Source: an uncultured Gammaproteobacteria bacterium (lineage in GTDB: Bacteria > Pseudomonadota > Gammaproteobacteria > JAADHQ01). Taken from it: a stretch of DNA of 64,000 bases. Numbering within the stretch: position 1 is the stretch's first letter; each line of letters opens with the position of its first letter. Positions 36,739 through 46,175 of the stretch are shown piece by piece. The notes under the pieces were generated by a model, which did no database searches, had not been told where the DNA came from, and worked only from the letters and a program-made list of their open reading frames with translations. Made by a program: the position numbers and the translations under genes. The stretch covers positions 62,001-126,000 of the forward strand of contig CAMYJO010000001.1 of NCBI GenBank assembly GCA_947258755.1, written 5' to 3'.

Positions 36739-37209
36739 ATGTCTGCAAATATTATCAAACTCATATTTCTCTGTATTATCCTCACAGTTTTACTGGCCAT
36801 TGCCGCTCAACCACTATTTGGACTGTTCAATCTCGAAGCTAAGAGCAGCAGTCAACAATTTGCCTGGGGTATGGGCGCAGGTGCATTGATCGCTTCCCTG
36901 CTGACGGGAATCATTTTATTGATCAAGCCTTATAAGCTAGCCATCAAAAAACAAACCTTGTTTATTGGCAATCTTGCCTTTAAATCAACAGATCGCGACT
37001 TACGTAAACTATTCAGTCAGTGCGGTGAAGTATTTTCTATACGCCTGATGACCGACAGGGTCACACGTAAACCACGCGGCTACGGCTTCATTGAAATGGA
37101 TAGTGTTGGTGCCAAGAAGGCCATGTCTACATTGAATGAGCAGGAATTCATGGGTCGCGAACTGCGCGTTAGCCTGGCCAATGAGCCATCCAAACAGGCT
37201 GATGAGTAA
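36739..37209 (+). CDS. Membrane-anchored RRM RNA-binding protein
   Basis: This 156-residue protein has two N-terminal membrane helices (about 5-28 and 45-66) followed by a complete RNA recognition motif (about 73-148). RNP2 is LFIGNL and RNP1 is KPRGYGFIEM, with the aromatic residues needed for RNA stacking. The C-terminus is acidic and short. Bacterial RRM proteins are normally small and soluble, so the helices would tether RNA binding to the inner membrane. It appears monocistronic, with its own promoter. The RNA target is unknown. Confidence 0.88.
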   Translation: MSANIIKLIFLCIILTVLLAIAAQPLFGLFNLEAKSSSQQFAWGMGAGALIASLLTGIILLIKPYKLAIKKQTLFIGNLAFKSTDRDLRKLFSQCGEVFSIRLMTDRVTRKPRGYGFIEMDSVGAKKAMSTLNEQEFMGRELRVSLANEPSKQADE

Positions 37210-37283
37210 GACCCGGTAACTCTTGCTATCAATACAGCTAAGCCAAGCTGTCTTCGCTGTATCTAAGGAACCTCTAATTATTG

Positions 37284-37370
37284 TGTCATTGCGAGGATGC
37301 CTCGACCCGGAGGGTGAGGTCCCCATAATGAAACCCGAAGGGGTTCTATGGGCTGTACGATGAAGCAAAC
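37284..37370. repeat. TGTCATTGCGAG-type dispersed repeat with hairpin
   Basis: TGTCATTGCGAG (37284-37295) and TGAAGCAAAC (37361-37370) are the ends of a common dispersed bacterial repeat. Between them CCCATA...AACCC-GAAG-GGGTT...TATGGG (37322-37352) can form a strong hairpin. A fragment of the same repeat family, inverted, lies at 62200-62225. No gene is seen in the 270-base stretch after the RRM gene. Confidence 0.5.
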
Positions 37371-37481
37371 CAAAGAGCCATTCACAAGGTGATTTATAGT
37401 CGGTCAGTAACTACGTGATCCTAAGTAGCAGACCGTCTAATTATGCTTTGGATGGGTGGCCCTTTGGATTGTCGCGCTGCG

Positions 37482-38045
37482 TCAGATCAAGCCGTTCCGG
37501 ACCTTTTCCTTCAGGCGAATAAAATCAGCATGCGGCACATAGATCAGATCCGCGACCTTCCTGATCACATGTTCCTCGTACATATCCAGCTGGCCGTCGG
37601 CATAGGCCACCTGCCACATGAATTCAACAATATCCAATTTATGCGGCAAATCATAGCCACGGTTAATCAATGATGTAAATTGATGATAGTCCGTCGAATC
37701 ATGTAACTCAGCACTGGCCAGTTGTAGTAATTCGTCTGCTTCCTGATGTTCGATACCAAACTTGCTCATCGATGCCTGTATGATTGCGTCGACCTCTTGC
37801 TCGGACTTATGATCATCCACACGCATGACTTCGACCATCAGAGCCGTGGCGGCAAGGCGTAACTTATGTTCATCCTGAACAGGATCTTCAGCTTGCGGTT
37901 GTATTAAGCGGTTATAGAATGCCTGTATTTTATCGAGCATACTTAAGAGTCCAGTAGCGGCTCGAGCCATTGATGCACGGCCCCATTCAATGGGTAACTG
38001 GCTCGTATCGCAGTCAGTGTTATTGAGCCTGACATTTTCATTCAT
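37482..38045 (-). CDS. TerB-like protein
   Basis: This 187-residue protein has the TerB-like helical fold: LRLAATALMVEVMRVDDHKSEQE (a metal-binding Asp/Glu set), a mid-protein ELLQLASAELHDSTD, then HKLDIVEFMWQVAYADGQLDMYEEHVIRKVADLI, the second conserved acidic motif. TerB-like proteins are linked to stress and membrane signalling. The first 35 residues lack homology, so the true start may be ATG 37940 (MLDKIQAFYNRL). It diverges from the response-regulator gene. Confidence 0.82.
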   Translation of the reverse strand: MNENVRLNNTDCDTSQLPIEWGRASMARAATGLLSMLDKIQAFYNRLIQPQAEDPVQDEHKLRLAATALMVEVMRVDDHKSEQEVDAIIQASMSKFGIEHQEADELLQLASAELHDSTDYHQFTSLINRGYDLPHKLDIVEFMWQVAYADGQLDMYEEHVIRKVADLIYVPHADFIRLKEKVRNGLI

Positions 38046-38249
38046 GCTTCCAATTTAAATCCAGATGGGATTATGCCATATTCGCCAGCAAGGCACTCAC
38101 CCAAATATGTGATGTAATACTAGAAAAATAACTTGCGAAACAGCACCGGTATCGACTAATCTAGAATAAAGTATGGTTACTAATGTTATACAATATCAGC
38201 ACGTTCTTTTAACGAATACCATTAACGACAGCAATGATGTGAGGGTGTG

Positions 38250-38714
38250 ATGCAAAAATTTAAATTTAGTTCGCTTTTTAGCAGAAAATCCACACAACGC
38301 GAACGACGTGCAAGACCGCGACGCGACATCCCGCAAGGGGCTTCCATTCTCATCGTTGACGACTCCAGAACCATTCAATTCACACTGAAAAAAATGCTCG
38401 AACAGGGTGGCTATACGATATTGCTGGCCGACGACGGCACGCAGGCCATCGACATGGCAAAACAGCATGACCCCGACCTGATTTTGATGGATGTGATCAT
38501 GCCCGGCATCAATGGTTTTCGCGCCACGCGTCTGCTGAATAATGATGAGCAGACAGCGGGGATCCCCATCATCATGATGAGTTCGGACGAACAGGCCATG
38601 CAGGAATTCTGGGTTAACAAGATTGGCGCCAAAGATTTTCTCAATAAACCTTTTGTGCGTGCTCAGCTGTTTCAGAAAATAGAAAAATTTCTGCGTGTAA
38701 AGATGGTCGCCTAA
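38250..38714 (+). CDS. Single-domain response regulator (PilG/PilH type)
   Basis: This 154-residue protein has a basic N-terminal tail (residues 1-32, rich in Arg/Lys) and a receiver domain: ILIVDDSRTIQ (acidic pair), the phosphorylated Asp in LILMDVIMPG (about 83), MMSSD (switch Ser) and NKPFVRAQL (Lys). It has no output domain. The pattern fits PilG/PilH or CheY-like proteins in twitching motility. No pil genes lie nearby. A GTG three bases upstream is an alternative start. Confidence 0.9.
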   Translation: MQKFKFSSLFSRKSTQRERRARPRRDIPQGASILIVDDSRTIQFTLKKMLEQGGYTILLADDGTQAIDMAKQHDPDLILMDVIMPGINGFRATRLLNNDEQTAGIPIIMMSSDEQAMQEFWVNKIGAKDFLNKPFVRAQLFQKIEKFLRVKMVA

Positions 38715-38763
38715 AGGGTAAAAACTCCTACAATAACAGGCAAATTCAGCAAAAAGCTGCCGA

Positions 38764-39351
38764 TTATTGCTCCAGCATTTTCTCCAGTTTTTCTATTTTC
38801 TTTTTCATCTCAACCGAAATCTTGGCCATCTCCTGGCGCAGGTAAATGCTTTCGATGTTCATTTGCAACTGATAAGCCATCCGCTCAAGCAAGGCCTTGT
38901 CTTCATTGGTATATTCACCTTGGCCACGCTTGTTGAGCACCTGTATGGCACCGGTCACGGTGCCAGTACTAACACCCAATACCGGTACGCATAAAGTATT
39001 TCGAGCGATGAATCCGGTTTTCATCGAGACCACGTCGTGTTCACCAACAGACTCTTCCATATTCATATCCATCCATGGCTTTGCGGATGAGATGACCTGG
39101 CCAACAATGGATCCTGCAGTCGGCACGCTGACCTGCTTTTCCTCAAGCCCGGTACCACACTGCAGCCATACCTTGTCTTCCTCAGGGTCGAGGACAAAAA
39201 TACTGCAGCGTTCAACATCCAGAACCTTAGGCATAATATCGATAAAAAATTGCAGCAATTCCTTGTTACCGGTCTTCTTCCAGGCACGATCCAGCTTCTC
39301 CTGTTTAGCCCTGATTTTTTCGAGTTTTTTCTCCAGCGTTAGCTTATCCAT
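38764..39351 (-). CDS. GAF domain protein with flanking coiled coils
   Basis: This 195-residue soluble protein has a charged coiled-coil N-terminus (MDKLTLEKKLEKIRAKQEKL), a GAF domain (about 30-165; CSIFVLDPEEDKVWLQCGTG, LCVPVLG, GAIQVLNKRG) and a C-terminal coiled coil (EMAKISVEMKKKIEKLEKML). No output domain is present, so it probably works through a partner. It converges on the receiver gene with about 50 bases between them. Ligand unknown. Confidence 0.85.
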   Translation of the reverse strand: MDKLTLEKKLEKIRAKQEKLDRAWKKTGNKELLQFFIDIMPKVLDVERCSIFVLDPEEDKVWLQCGTGLEEKQVSVPTAGSIVGQVISSAKPWMDMNMEESVGEHDVVSMKTGFIARNTLCVPVLGVSTGTVTGAIQVLNKRGQGEYTNEDKALLERMAYQLQMNIESIYLRQEMAKISVEMKKKIEKLEKMLEQ

Positions 39352-39455
39352 ACCTGATCCCAGAAAACGATGTTACGTCCCTATGTTATCGGTCAGGTAT
39401 TGACGAGCTTAAGCGCAAATCCCTATCTTAAGTGGCCGTGAACCGGGCCAATCGC

Positions 39456-40589
39456 TCATTTTGTGGCCTGCTGCACCGCTTGTACGCGGTCAAGGTAACT
39501 TGAGTACAGCCGCATCACCCGAATCTGCCGAAGTCTTTGCGTTGCCTGGCGCCCCGCCGGGCTGTTGTCCTGGCCAAGACGTTCAAACAAAGCGACGATT
39601 TTCTGCACATTATCATCCAGCCGACCGAAACGATCGCGCTTGGGTCGAAATTTCGGTGCGATCATGGTCAGCAACCCGGCCAGCATATCGGCACTGACAT
39701 CCAGGTCGAGCTGGTCTGCATCCCTGATAGCGGCATCGACAAAATTCAACAATAATAGTGCTTTTTCACGCGTGCGCCCGAGATAATTACTCAGGCTGCC
39801 CTCGTACTCTGCAGGCGCCAGCAGGTAGGCCGTTGACAACCAGTGCACATGATCAGCAAGGCGCATACTCTCTACATCCTTCAGTTGTGCCCGACATGTT
39901 TGCAACAACGCTGCATGGGGCACATGCCGTAAGGCCAACAACAATAATAAGGGCAATTGCTTTTTTTTGATCTCGCGAATAGATTGCAGCACCGGCAATA
40001 GCAGTTGCTGCAACACCGGCGCATCAGCGTTTTTCAACAGCACCTCCCTGAAACCGGGGTAACGTTCGGCACCACTGTCCTGAATGGTTTTCCAGAAGCG
40101 CAGCATGGCATCAGTGAACAATGCCGTCTTATGTACCGTCACATAGTCCATCCAGCGGTTTTCCAGTTCGTTTCTATCGACATAATGAAAACAAACCAGC
40201 GCTTCGACGACATCATCCGCCAACTCGATACTGTCTAGCGCACCTGCCCGGTGACGGATCTGTCGGTCGATGGCGGCCAGTGCGATATAGCCTTCGGCCA
40301 GTCGCTTGCCCTGCGCATAGGTGGCGGCAATGGCTTCGGGGCCAGGCAGAGATTGACTGTTGAGCACCGCATCGAAACCACTCCAGATACTGTCGAGAAT
40401 ATCGTCATCGGCCAGTAAAGCGACACGTTCATCCGGCAGCAATGCCTTGTCCAGATCGAGGTACATACCCAGGTAGGCCTTGGCAAAGGACTCAAGGGAT
40501 TTAATATCCTGACCCCGGGCGAGTTCGGCCAGTCTGTCCACCAGTTTTTCATGTGTGGAAAAACGCGCTTGCTCAAAATCCAGTGACAT
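39456..40589 (-). CDS. Hypothetical helical protein, 377 aa
   Basis: This soluble protein looks almost wholly alpha-helical, with no signal peptide. Leu/Ala-rich helices run throughout (for example LLLLLALRHVPHAALLQTC), with a basic patch KFRPKRDRFGRLDDNVQKIVAL near 320. I do not recognise a family. The ATG follows a weak site. It is flanked by a GAF gene upstream on the map and a DUF2059 gene on the other side, all on the minus strand. Codon use resembles the neighbours. Confidence 0.65.
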   Translation of the reverse strand: MSLDFEQARFSTHEKLVDRLAELARGQDIKSLESFAKAYLGMYLDLDKALLPDERVALLADDDILDSIWSGFDAVLNSQSLPGPEAIAATYAQGKRLAEGYIALAAIDRQIRHRAGALDSIELADDVVEALVCFHYVDRNELENRWMDYVTVHKTALFTDAMLRFWKTIQDSGAERYPGFREVLLKNADAPVLQQLLLPVLQSIREIKKKQLPLLLLLALRHVPHAALLQTCRAQLKDVESMRLADHVHWLSTAYLLAPAEYEGSLSNYLGRTREKALLLLNFVDAAIRDADQLDLDVSADMLAGLLTMIAPKFRPKRDRFGRLDDNVQKIVALFERLGQDNSPAGRQATQRLRQIRVMRLYSSYLDRVQAVQQATK

Positions 40590-40672
40590 AGTGTTTCGCG
40601 CTCATGACATTGATTACTAATACTATAGCGCTGACCGGGCTATACGGGAATGGCTTGCGTGCACTTGTATAA

Positions 40673-40701
40673 CCGTCGGCGGGCCTGGCCATCGCCGACG
40701 G
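40673..40701 (-). terminator. Hairpin after the DUF2059 gene
   Basis: CCGTCGGCG and CGCCGACGG form a perfect 9-bp stem with an 11-base loop, 14 bases beyond the DUF2059 stop. There is no T run, so this may be a weak terminator or a mRNA end structure. Confidence 0.45.
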
Positions 40702-40714
40702 GCGTGTATAATGG

Positions 40715-41197
40715 TTATTTTCCGGGGTTGGCGGCCTTTTTCTGTGCGTCGATCTTTTTGGCCTCGGCTTCGAGCATGACGCGCAGTTCATCCTGATGAT
40801 CTCTGACCCTGGATGCACCGATCTGTGCGCCTTTTTGCATCAGTACCGGCAAGCGGTTGATGGTCTTCTGGCCGGTCGGGGTTTTATAGAAGGCGATGAT
40901 CTGGCGCAGTTCACGTTCGCTGAATTCATCGGTATAGATCTTGATAAAATCGGGTTTTATCGCACTATAAGCCAGGTATTTATTCAGGAATTGCAACATC
41001 ACATGGCGGAAGGGCTGCATCGCCGGCTGTTGCTGTATTTGCACTTCCAGCATATTGGCAACCATACGCTCCATGTTGACATCCATCTTCATGACTTCAA
41101 GCAGTTGTTCGGCAGCCTTGTGATGCGTGGCAGAAGGAGCGGCAAATGCCAACGAACTGAAGCCGAGTAACAAGGCACTGATAATCATCTTTGTCAT
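40715..41197 (-). CDS. DUF2059 family secreted protein
   Basis: This 160-residue exported protein starts at ATG 41197, with AGGAG nine bases upstream. The signal peptide is MTKMIISALLLGFSSLAFAA. The DUF2059 domain follows: HKAAEQLLEVMKMDVNMERM and IKIYTDEFSERELRQIIAFYKTPTGQKTINRLP, the conserved TPTGQK core. The fold is helical and the function unknown. It stands 78 bases after metH on the same strand. Confidence 0.9.
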   Translation of the reverse strand: MTKMIISALLLGFSSLAFAAPSATHHKAAEQLLEVMKMDVNMERMVANMLEVQIQQQPAMQPFRHVMLQFLNKYLAYSAIKPDFIKIYTDEFSERELRQIIAFYKTPTGQKTINRLPVLMQKGAQIGASRVRDHQDELRVMLEAEAKKIDAQKKAANPGK

Positions 41198-41274
41198 ACT
41201 GACTCTCCTGAATTCGGCTTGAATGAGCAAACCGTAAATAAATAATCACCGACGTGAGTCAGCAGTTGGATAAA

Positions 41275-44200
41275 CTAGTCCGGGTCATAACCCAGGTTTG
41301 GCGCCAGCCAGCGTTCGACTTCCGCTACCGACCTGTCGGTGCGCTGCGCATAGTCTTCGACCTGGTCGCGATTGATTTTGCCGACAGCAAAATAACGCGA
41401 CTCGGGATGGGCGTAATAGATACCACTAACCGAGGCCGCCGGCACCATGGCCATCGATTCGGTCAACCACATGCCGGTGTTTTCCTTGGCTTCCATCAAG
41501 GCCCAGATCAATTCCTTTTCCGTGTGGTCCGGGCTGGCGGGATAACCCGCGGCCGGACGCACGCCTTTATAGGTTTCCTTGATCAGCTCATCGTTGCTGA
41601 GTGTCTCATCTGCAGCGTAGCCCCAGAACTCCTTACGCACCCGTTCGTGCATACGTTCGGCGAAGGCCTCGGCAAGACGGTCTGCCAGTGCCTTAAGCAT
41701 GATCGCATTATAATCATCATGATCCTGCTCAAATTCAGCGACCTTCTCATCAACACCAATGCCGGTAGTCACGGCAAAGGTGCCAATATAATCCTGAATA
41801 CCAGTCTCTTTCGGGGCAACGAAATCACTCAGACAGGCATTCGCCTTGCCGGGTGGCTTCTGTTGTTGCTGACGCAGGTTATGCAGAGTCGTCAACACGG
41901 TCTCACGGCTGTCATCTGCATAAACCTCGATGTCATCATCATTGATAGCGTTGGCCGGAAACAGACCGATTACAGCGCGCGCCGTCAGCCATTTCTCACT
42001 GATCAAGGTATCGAGCATGTGCTCGGCATCCTTGAACAGCTTGCGCGCCTCTTCGCCCTTGTCCGCATCATCGAGTATCTTCGGGTAACGCCCTTTCAGC
42101 TCCCAGGCGAAAAAGAACGGCGTCCAGTCGATATACTCGCGCAACTCCTCGAGCGAATAATCTTCAAACACCGTGATTCCTGGGGTTTTCGGAGCAACAG
42201 GTGTAGCCGCCTGCCAGTCGATCGGGGTCTTGTTGCTACGCGCCTGTTCCAGGCTCAACCAGTTTATTTTCTGTCGCCGCCCGGCATGCTGGGTACGCAC
42301 CGTCTCATAATCCTGCCTTAATTTATCGACGAAGGACTGGCGCTGGTCTTCACTGATCAGGTTCTGTGCCACACCGACGGCGCGCGAGGCATCTTTGACC
42401 CAAACAGTGGGGCCATTGCTGTAACCCGGCTCGATCTTAACGGCGGTATGCGCCTTGGACGTAGTCGCACCCCCAAGCATCAACGGCTTATTCATACCGA
42501 GGCGCTGCATCTCTTTACCGATGTGCACCATCTCGTCCAGTGATGGGGTAATCAGACCACTAAGACCGATGATGTCGACGTTTTCTTTTTCTGCCGTTTC
42601 CAAAATCTGGTTAGCCGGTACCATGACACCAAGGTCGATGACCTCGAAGTTATTACACTGCAACACCACACCGACAATGTTCTTACCAATATCGTGCACA
42701 TCGCCTTTGACCGTGGCCATCAATATCTTGCCATTACTGCTGCTACCTTCCTGCTTTTCCGCTTCAATATAAGGTATCAGGTGCGCGACCGCCTTTTTCA
42801 TCACGCGCGCGCTCTTGACCACTTGTGGCAGGAACATCTTACCGGCGCCGAACAGATCACCGACGACATTCATGCCATCCATCAACGGCCCTTCGATAAC
42901 ATGGATAGGGCGCTCAGCCGCAAGGCGTGCCTCTTCGGTATCTTCGGTCACGTAGGTATCCTGACCTTTAACCAGCGCGTGTTCCAGGCGCTTGTTGACC
43001 GGTAGCTTACGCCATTCCAGATCTTCCTCTTTTTTACCAGCACTGCCGTCGCCACGGAATTGCTCGGCTATGTCCAACAGGCGCTCGGTGGCCTCCGGGT
43101 TGCGGTTGAGCACCACATCCTCGACGCGTTCGCGCAGCTCCGCTGGCAATTCGTCATACACAGCCAGCTGCCCGGCATTGACGATACCCATATCCATACC
43201 GGCGCTTATGGCGTGATACAGGAACACCGAATGAATAGCCTCACGCACCGGGTTATTACCGCGGAACGAGAACGACACATTCGACACCCCACCGCTGATC
43301 ATCGCATGCGGTAGGCTGTTTTTGATCTCACGCGTGGCCTCGATAAAGTCGACGCCATAGTTGTTGTGCTCTTCGATACCGGTGGCGATGGCGAAAATAT
43401 TCGGATCGAAAATAATGTCTTCCGGCGGGAAGCCCAGCTTCTCTGTCAGCAGCTTATAAGCACGCGTACAAATTTCGACCTTGCGCTGTTGCGTATCGGC
43501 CTGCCCGGTCTCATCAAAGGCCATGACAATAATCGCCGCACCATAACGACGACAGAGTTTCGCCTGACCCAGAAAACTTTCCTCACCTTCTTTCAGCGAG
43601 ATCGAATTGACGATGCCCTTGCCCTGTATGCATTTCAGACCGGCCTCGATAATCGGCCACTTGGACGAGTCGATCATCACCGGTACGCGCGCGATATCCG
43701 GTTCGCTGGCAATCAGGTTCAGGAACTCGACCATCGCCTGCTCACCATCGAGCATGCCTTCATCCATATTGATGTCGATAACCTGCGCACCGTTCTCGAC
43801 CTGTTCGCGCGCGACATCCAGCGCTTCGTCGAACTGCTGTTCCAGGATCAAACGCTTGAAGCGTGCCGAGCCAGTGACATTGGTACGCTCACCGACATTG
43901 ACGAACAGCGACTCCTTATTAATATTAAACGGTTCAAGACCACTGAGTCGGCAGGCCACCTCGGTCTGCGGGACTTTACGTGGCGGGTATTTGCTGACCG
44001 CCTCGGCCACGGCCTTGATATGTGCCGGTCCAGTGCCACAACAACCGCCGACGATATTCAGGAAACCATTCTTGGCCCAATCACCGATCTCTTCGGCCAG
44101 CATCTCCGGTGTTTCATCGAAGCCACCAAACGCATTCGGCAGGCCGGCATTCGGATGTACATTGACATAACAATCTGCGAGCCCAGAAATCTCTTCCACA

Positions 44201-44952
44201 TGCGGGCGCAACTCTTTCGCACCCAGCGCGCAGTTAAAACCGAAACTGAGCGGCTTGATATGGCGCAGGGAATTCCAGAACGCCTCGGGGGTCTGTCCGG
44301 TCAGGATACGGCCACTGGCATCGGTAATGGTACCGGAGATCATCACCGGCAAGCGCTTGCCCAAGCTTTCAAAATATTCGTCGATCGCAAACAGCGCGGC
44401 CTTGGCGTTCAGCGTATCGAACACGGTCTCGACCAGGATGATATCGATACCACCCTCGACCAGACCATCCAACGCGATCGCATAGGCCTCGCGTAACTGA
44501 TCGAAATTAACATCGCGCGCGCCGGGTTTGTTGACGTCCTTGGACATCGACGCGGTCACCGGCATCGGCCCCAACACACCGGCAACAAAACGCGGCTTGT
44601 CATCCGTACTGTATTCATCACAGGCCGCACGCGCGATCTGTGCCGCGGCCACATTCAGCTCATGCACCAACTCCTGCATGCCATAGTCGGCCATACCATA
44701 ATAATTGGAGTTGAAGGTGTTGGTCTCGATGATATCGGCACCGGCATCGAGATAGGCCTTGTGGATATCACCGATAATCTTCGGCTGGGTCAGCACCAGC
44801 AAGTCGTTGTTGCCCTTCAGGTCAGATGCCCAGTCCTGGAAACGCTGGCCACGGTAGTCCCCTTCCTCCAGCTCATATGACTGGATCATGGTCCCCATCG
44901 CGCCATCGAGGATAAGGATGCGTTCCTGCAGTGCCTGTTCTAACTTGCTCAT
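41275..44952 (-). CDS. metH: Cobalamin-dependent methionine synthase
   Basis: This 1225-residue enzyme transfers a methyl group from methyl-tetrahydrofolate to homocysteine. In order it has the homocysteine domain (zinc Cys in [12 protein letters not shown]), the pterin domain ([14 protein letters not shown]), the B12 domain with [11 protein letters not shown] (cobalt His) and the AdoMet reactivation domain with [12 protein letters not shown]. The length matches E. coli MetH. ATG 44952 fits the family N-terminus ([20 protein letters not shown]). No cobalamin riboswitch is seen in the 93-base gap upstream. The opposite strand is widely open here but not coding. Confidence 0.97.
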   Translation of the reverse strand: MSKLEQALQERILILDGAMGTMIQSYELEEGDYRGQRFQDWASDLKGNNDLLVLTQPKIIGDIHKAYLDAGADIIETNTFNSNYYGMADYGMQELVHELNVAAAQIARAACDEYSTDDKPRFVAGVLGPMPVTASMSKDVNKPGARDVNFDQLREAYAIALDGLVEGGIDIILVETVFDTLNAKAALFAIDEYFESLGKRLPVMISGTITDASGRILTGQTPEAFWNSLRHIKPLSFGFNCALGAKELRPHVEEISGLADCYVNVHPNAGLPNAFGGFDETPEMLAEEIGDWAKNGFLNIVGGCCGTGPAHIKAVAEAVSKYPPRKVPQTEVACRLSGLEPFNINKESLFVNVGERTNVTGSARFKRLILEQQFDEALDVAREQVENGAQVIDINMDEGMLDGEQAMVEFLNLIASEPDIARVPVMIDSSKWPIIEAGLKCIQGKGIVNSISLKEGEESFLGQAKLCRRYGAAIIVMAFDETGQADTQQRKVEICTRAYKLLTEKLGFPPEDIIFDPNIFAIATGIEEHNNYGVDFIEATREIKNSLPHAMISGGVSNVSFSFRGNNPVREAIHSVFLYHAISAGMDMGIVNAGQLAVYDELPAELRERVEDVVLNRNPEATERLLDIAEQFRGDGSAGKKEEDLEWRKLPVNKRLEHALVKGQDTYVTEDTEEARLAAERPIHVIEGPLMDGMNVVGDLFGAGKMFLPQVVKSARVMKKAVAHLIPYIEAEKQEGSSSNGKILMATVKGDVHDIGKNIVGVVLQCNNFEVIDLGVMVPANQILETAEKENVDIIGLSGLITPSLDEMVHIGKEMQRLGMNKPLMLGGATTSKAHTAVKIEPGYSNGPTVWVKDASRAVGVAQNLISEDQRQSFVDKLRQDYETVRTQHAGRRQKINWLSLEQARSNKTPIDWQAATPVAPKTPGITVFEDYSLEELREYIDWTPFFFAWELKGRYPKILDDADKGEEARKLFKDAEHMLDTLISEKWLTARAVIGLFPANAINDDDIEVYADDSRETVLTTLHNLRQQQQKPPGKANACLSDFVAPKETGIQDYIGTFAVTTGIGVDEKVAEFEQDHDDYNAIMLKALADRLAEAFAERMHERVRKEFWGYAADETLSNDELIKETYKGVRPAAGYPASPDHTEKELIWALMEAKENTGMWLTESMAMVPAASVSGIYYAHPESRYFAVGKINRDQVEDYAQRTDRSVAEVERWLAPNLGYDPD

Positions 44953-45045
44953 ATGCTTAAAATTTCTAGATCGCCCAAAGAGCATGGATTCTATCATGGT
45001 TCGATTGCAGGCGAAAATCGCCGTCATTACAGGTACAATCGTCGC

Positions 45046-45813
45046 ATGCACAAGGAACAGGACAAACCGCAAAAACACGCACGCTACGCAATGCCGGACA
45101 AAAAACTGCTGCGCACGGTCGGCAATGCCATCGCCGATTTCGATATGATCCGCGCCGGTGACCGCGTATTACTGGGCCTGTCCGGTGGCAAGGACTCGCT
45201 GTCGCTGCTGCATATACTGCTGCATTTACAGGCCGTCGCGCCGATTCGCTTCGAGCTCGGTGTGGTCACGGTCGACCCGATGTCGGACAGCTTCGACCCG
45301 TCACCACTGAAGGACTATGTCCCTGCGCTCGGCCTGGACTATTTTTTTGAGAGCCAGCCGATCATGGAACTCGGCAAGGAACACATGCAGGGCGACTCCT
45401 ACTGCTCCTGGTGCGCACGCATGAAGCGCGGCATCATGTACACTACGGCCCGCCGCGAGGGTTATAACGTCCTGGCGCTGGCGCAACACCTGGATGACCT
45501 TGCCGAGAGCTTCCTGATGTCGGCCTTCAATACCGGCCAACTGCGCTCGATGAAGGCCCACTACACCATCGCCGAAGGCGATATCCGCGTGATCCGGCCG
45601 CTGGTGTATACACGCGAACCGATGACAGCAGCCTTCGCACAAGAGGCCGGCCTGCCGGTGATCGCCGAAAACTGCCCGGCCTGCTTCTCGATGCCGACCC
45701 AGCGTCAGCATATCAAAGAGCTGCTACGGGCCGAGGAACAACATAATACAGGGCTTTACAGCAGCATATTGACAGCTATTAAGCCATTAATCTCTGAAAA
45801 TGGGCCAAAATAG
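45046..45813 (+). CDS. TtcA-like PP-loop ATPase (short form)
   Basis: This 255-residue protein starts [20 protein letters not shown] at ATG 45046. It has the N-type ATP-pyrophosphatase loop [14 protein letters not shown] (about 43-55), [13 protein letters not shown] (CxxC, about 122), [13 protein letters not shown] and ENCPACF (about 208), which could supply the third iron-sulfur ligand of TtcA/TtuA enzymes. It is shorter than E. coli TtcA (311) and its motifs are diverged, so it may be a related tRNA thiolase. It diverges from metH. Confidence 0.8.
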   Translation: MHKEQDKPQKHARYAMPDKKLLRTVGNAIADFDMIRAGDRVLLGLSGGKDSLSLLHILLHLQAVAPIRFELGVVTVDPMSDSFDPSPLKDYVPALGLDYFFESQPIMELGKEHMQGDSYCSWCARMKRGIMYTTARREGYNVLALAQHLDDLAESFLMSAFNTGQLRSMKAHYTIAEGDIRVIRPLVYTREPMTAAFAQEAGLPVIAENCPACFSMPTQRQHIKELLRAEEQHNTGLYSSILTAIKPLISENGPK

Positions 45814-45927
45814 ATAAATATTCTCCACTTTTATTATAAATAAGCATATTTAAGAGAATAATCGATAAAAGTGATCAATAATATAAATAAGTGGTTAAAA
45901 TAAACCTAAAAAAAGCCAATATATGAT

Positions 45928-46164
45928 ATGAAAGTGGTAAATGTAGCGACATTCGACACAATAATCGATGCCAATATCAGCATGGGCCGCCTGCAGGCCG
46001 AAGGAATCCCCTGCTGGCTCGCCGATGAACATATCGTGCAGACAGACATGCTCTACAGCCCGGCCATCGGCGGCATCAAGCTGCAGGTCAGCGAGGAATG
46101 GGCCGACAAGGCACGCGCGGCCCTGGCCGTCGATTATTCCGATTACGACCTGCCGTCGTCATAG
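45928..46164 (+). CDS. DUF2007 family protein
   Basis: This 78-residue protein has the DUF2007 (signal-transducing) pattern: VNVATFDTIIDANISMGRLQAEGIPCWLADEHIV, then GGIKLQVSEEWADKARAAL. The fold is thought to be ferredoxin-like, related to PII-type proteins, with unknown ligand. The AT-rich 110-base gap upstream may hold its promoter. The next gene starts 12 bases later. Confidence 0.88.
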   Translation: MKVVNVATFDTIIDANISMGRLQAEGIPCWLADEHIVQTDMLYSPAIGGIKLQVSEEWADKARAALAVDYSDYDLPSS

Positions 46165-46175
46165 GCAGCACCGGC

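Noticed and set aside
41254-42321. Long plus-strand open frame over the 3' end of metH (355 codons)
   Set aside because: It is the antisense of the AdoMet domain of metH, without a plausible protein sequence or ribosome site.
43366-44496. Long open frame on the plus strand within metH (376 codons)
   Set aside because: It lies opposite metH, with Ile/Arg/Asp-rich low-information sequence and no motifs. It is a by-product of codon bias in metH.
44953-45045. Cobalamin or SAM riboswitch upstream of metH
   Set aside because: The gap is only 93 bases, is shared with the divergent TtcA-like gene and lacks the conserved B12-box or SAM core.
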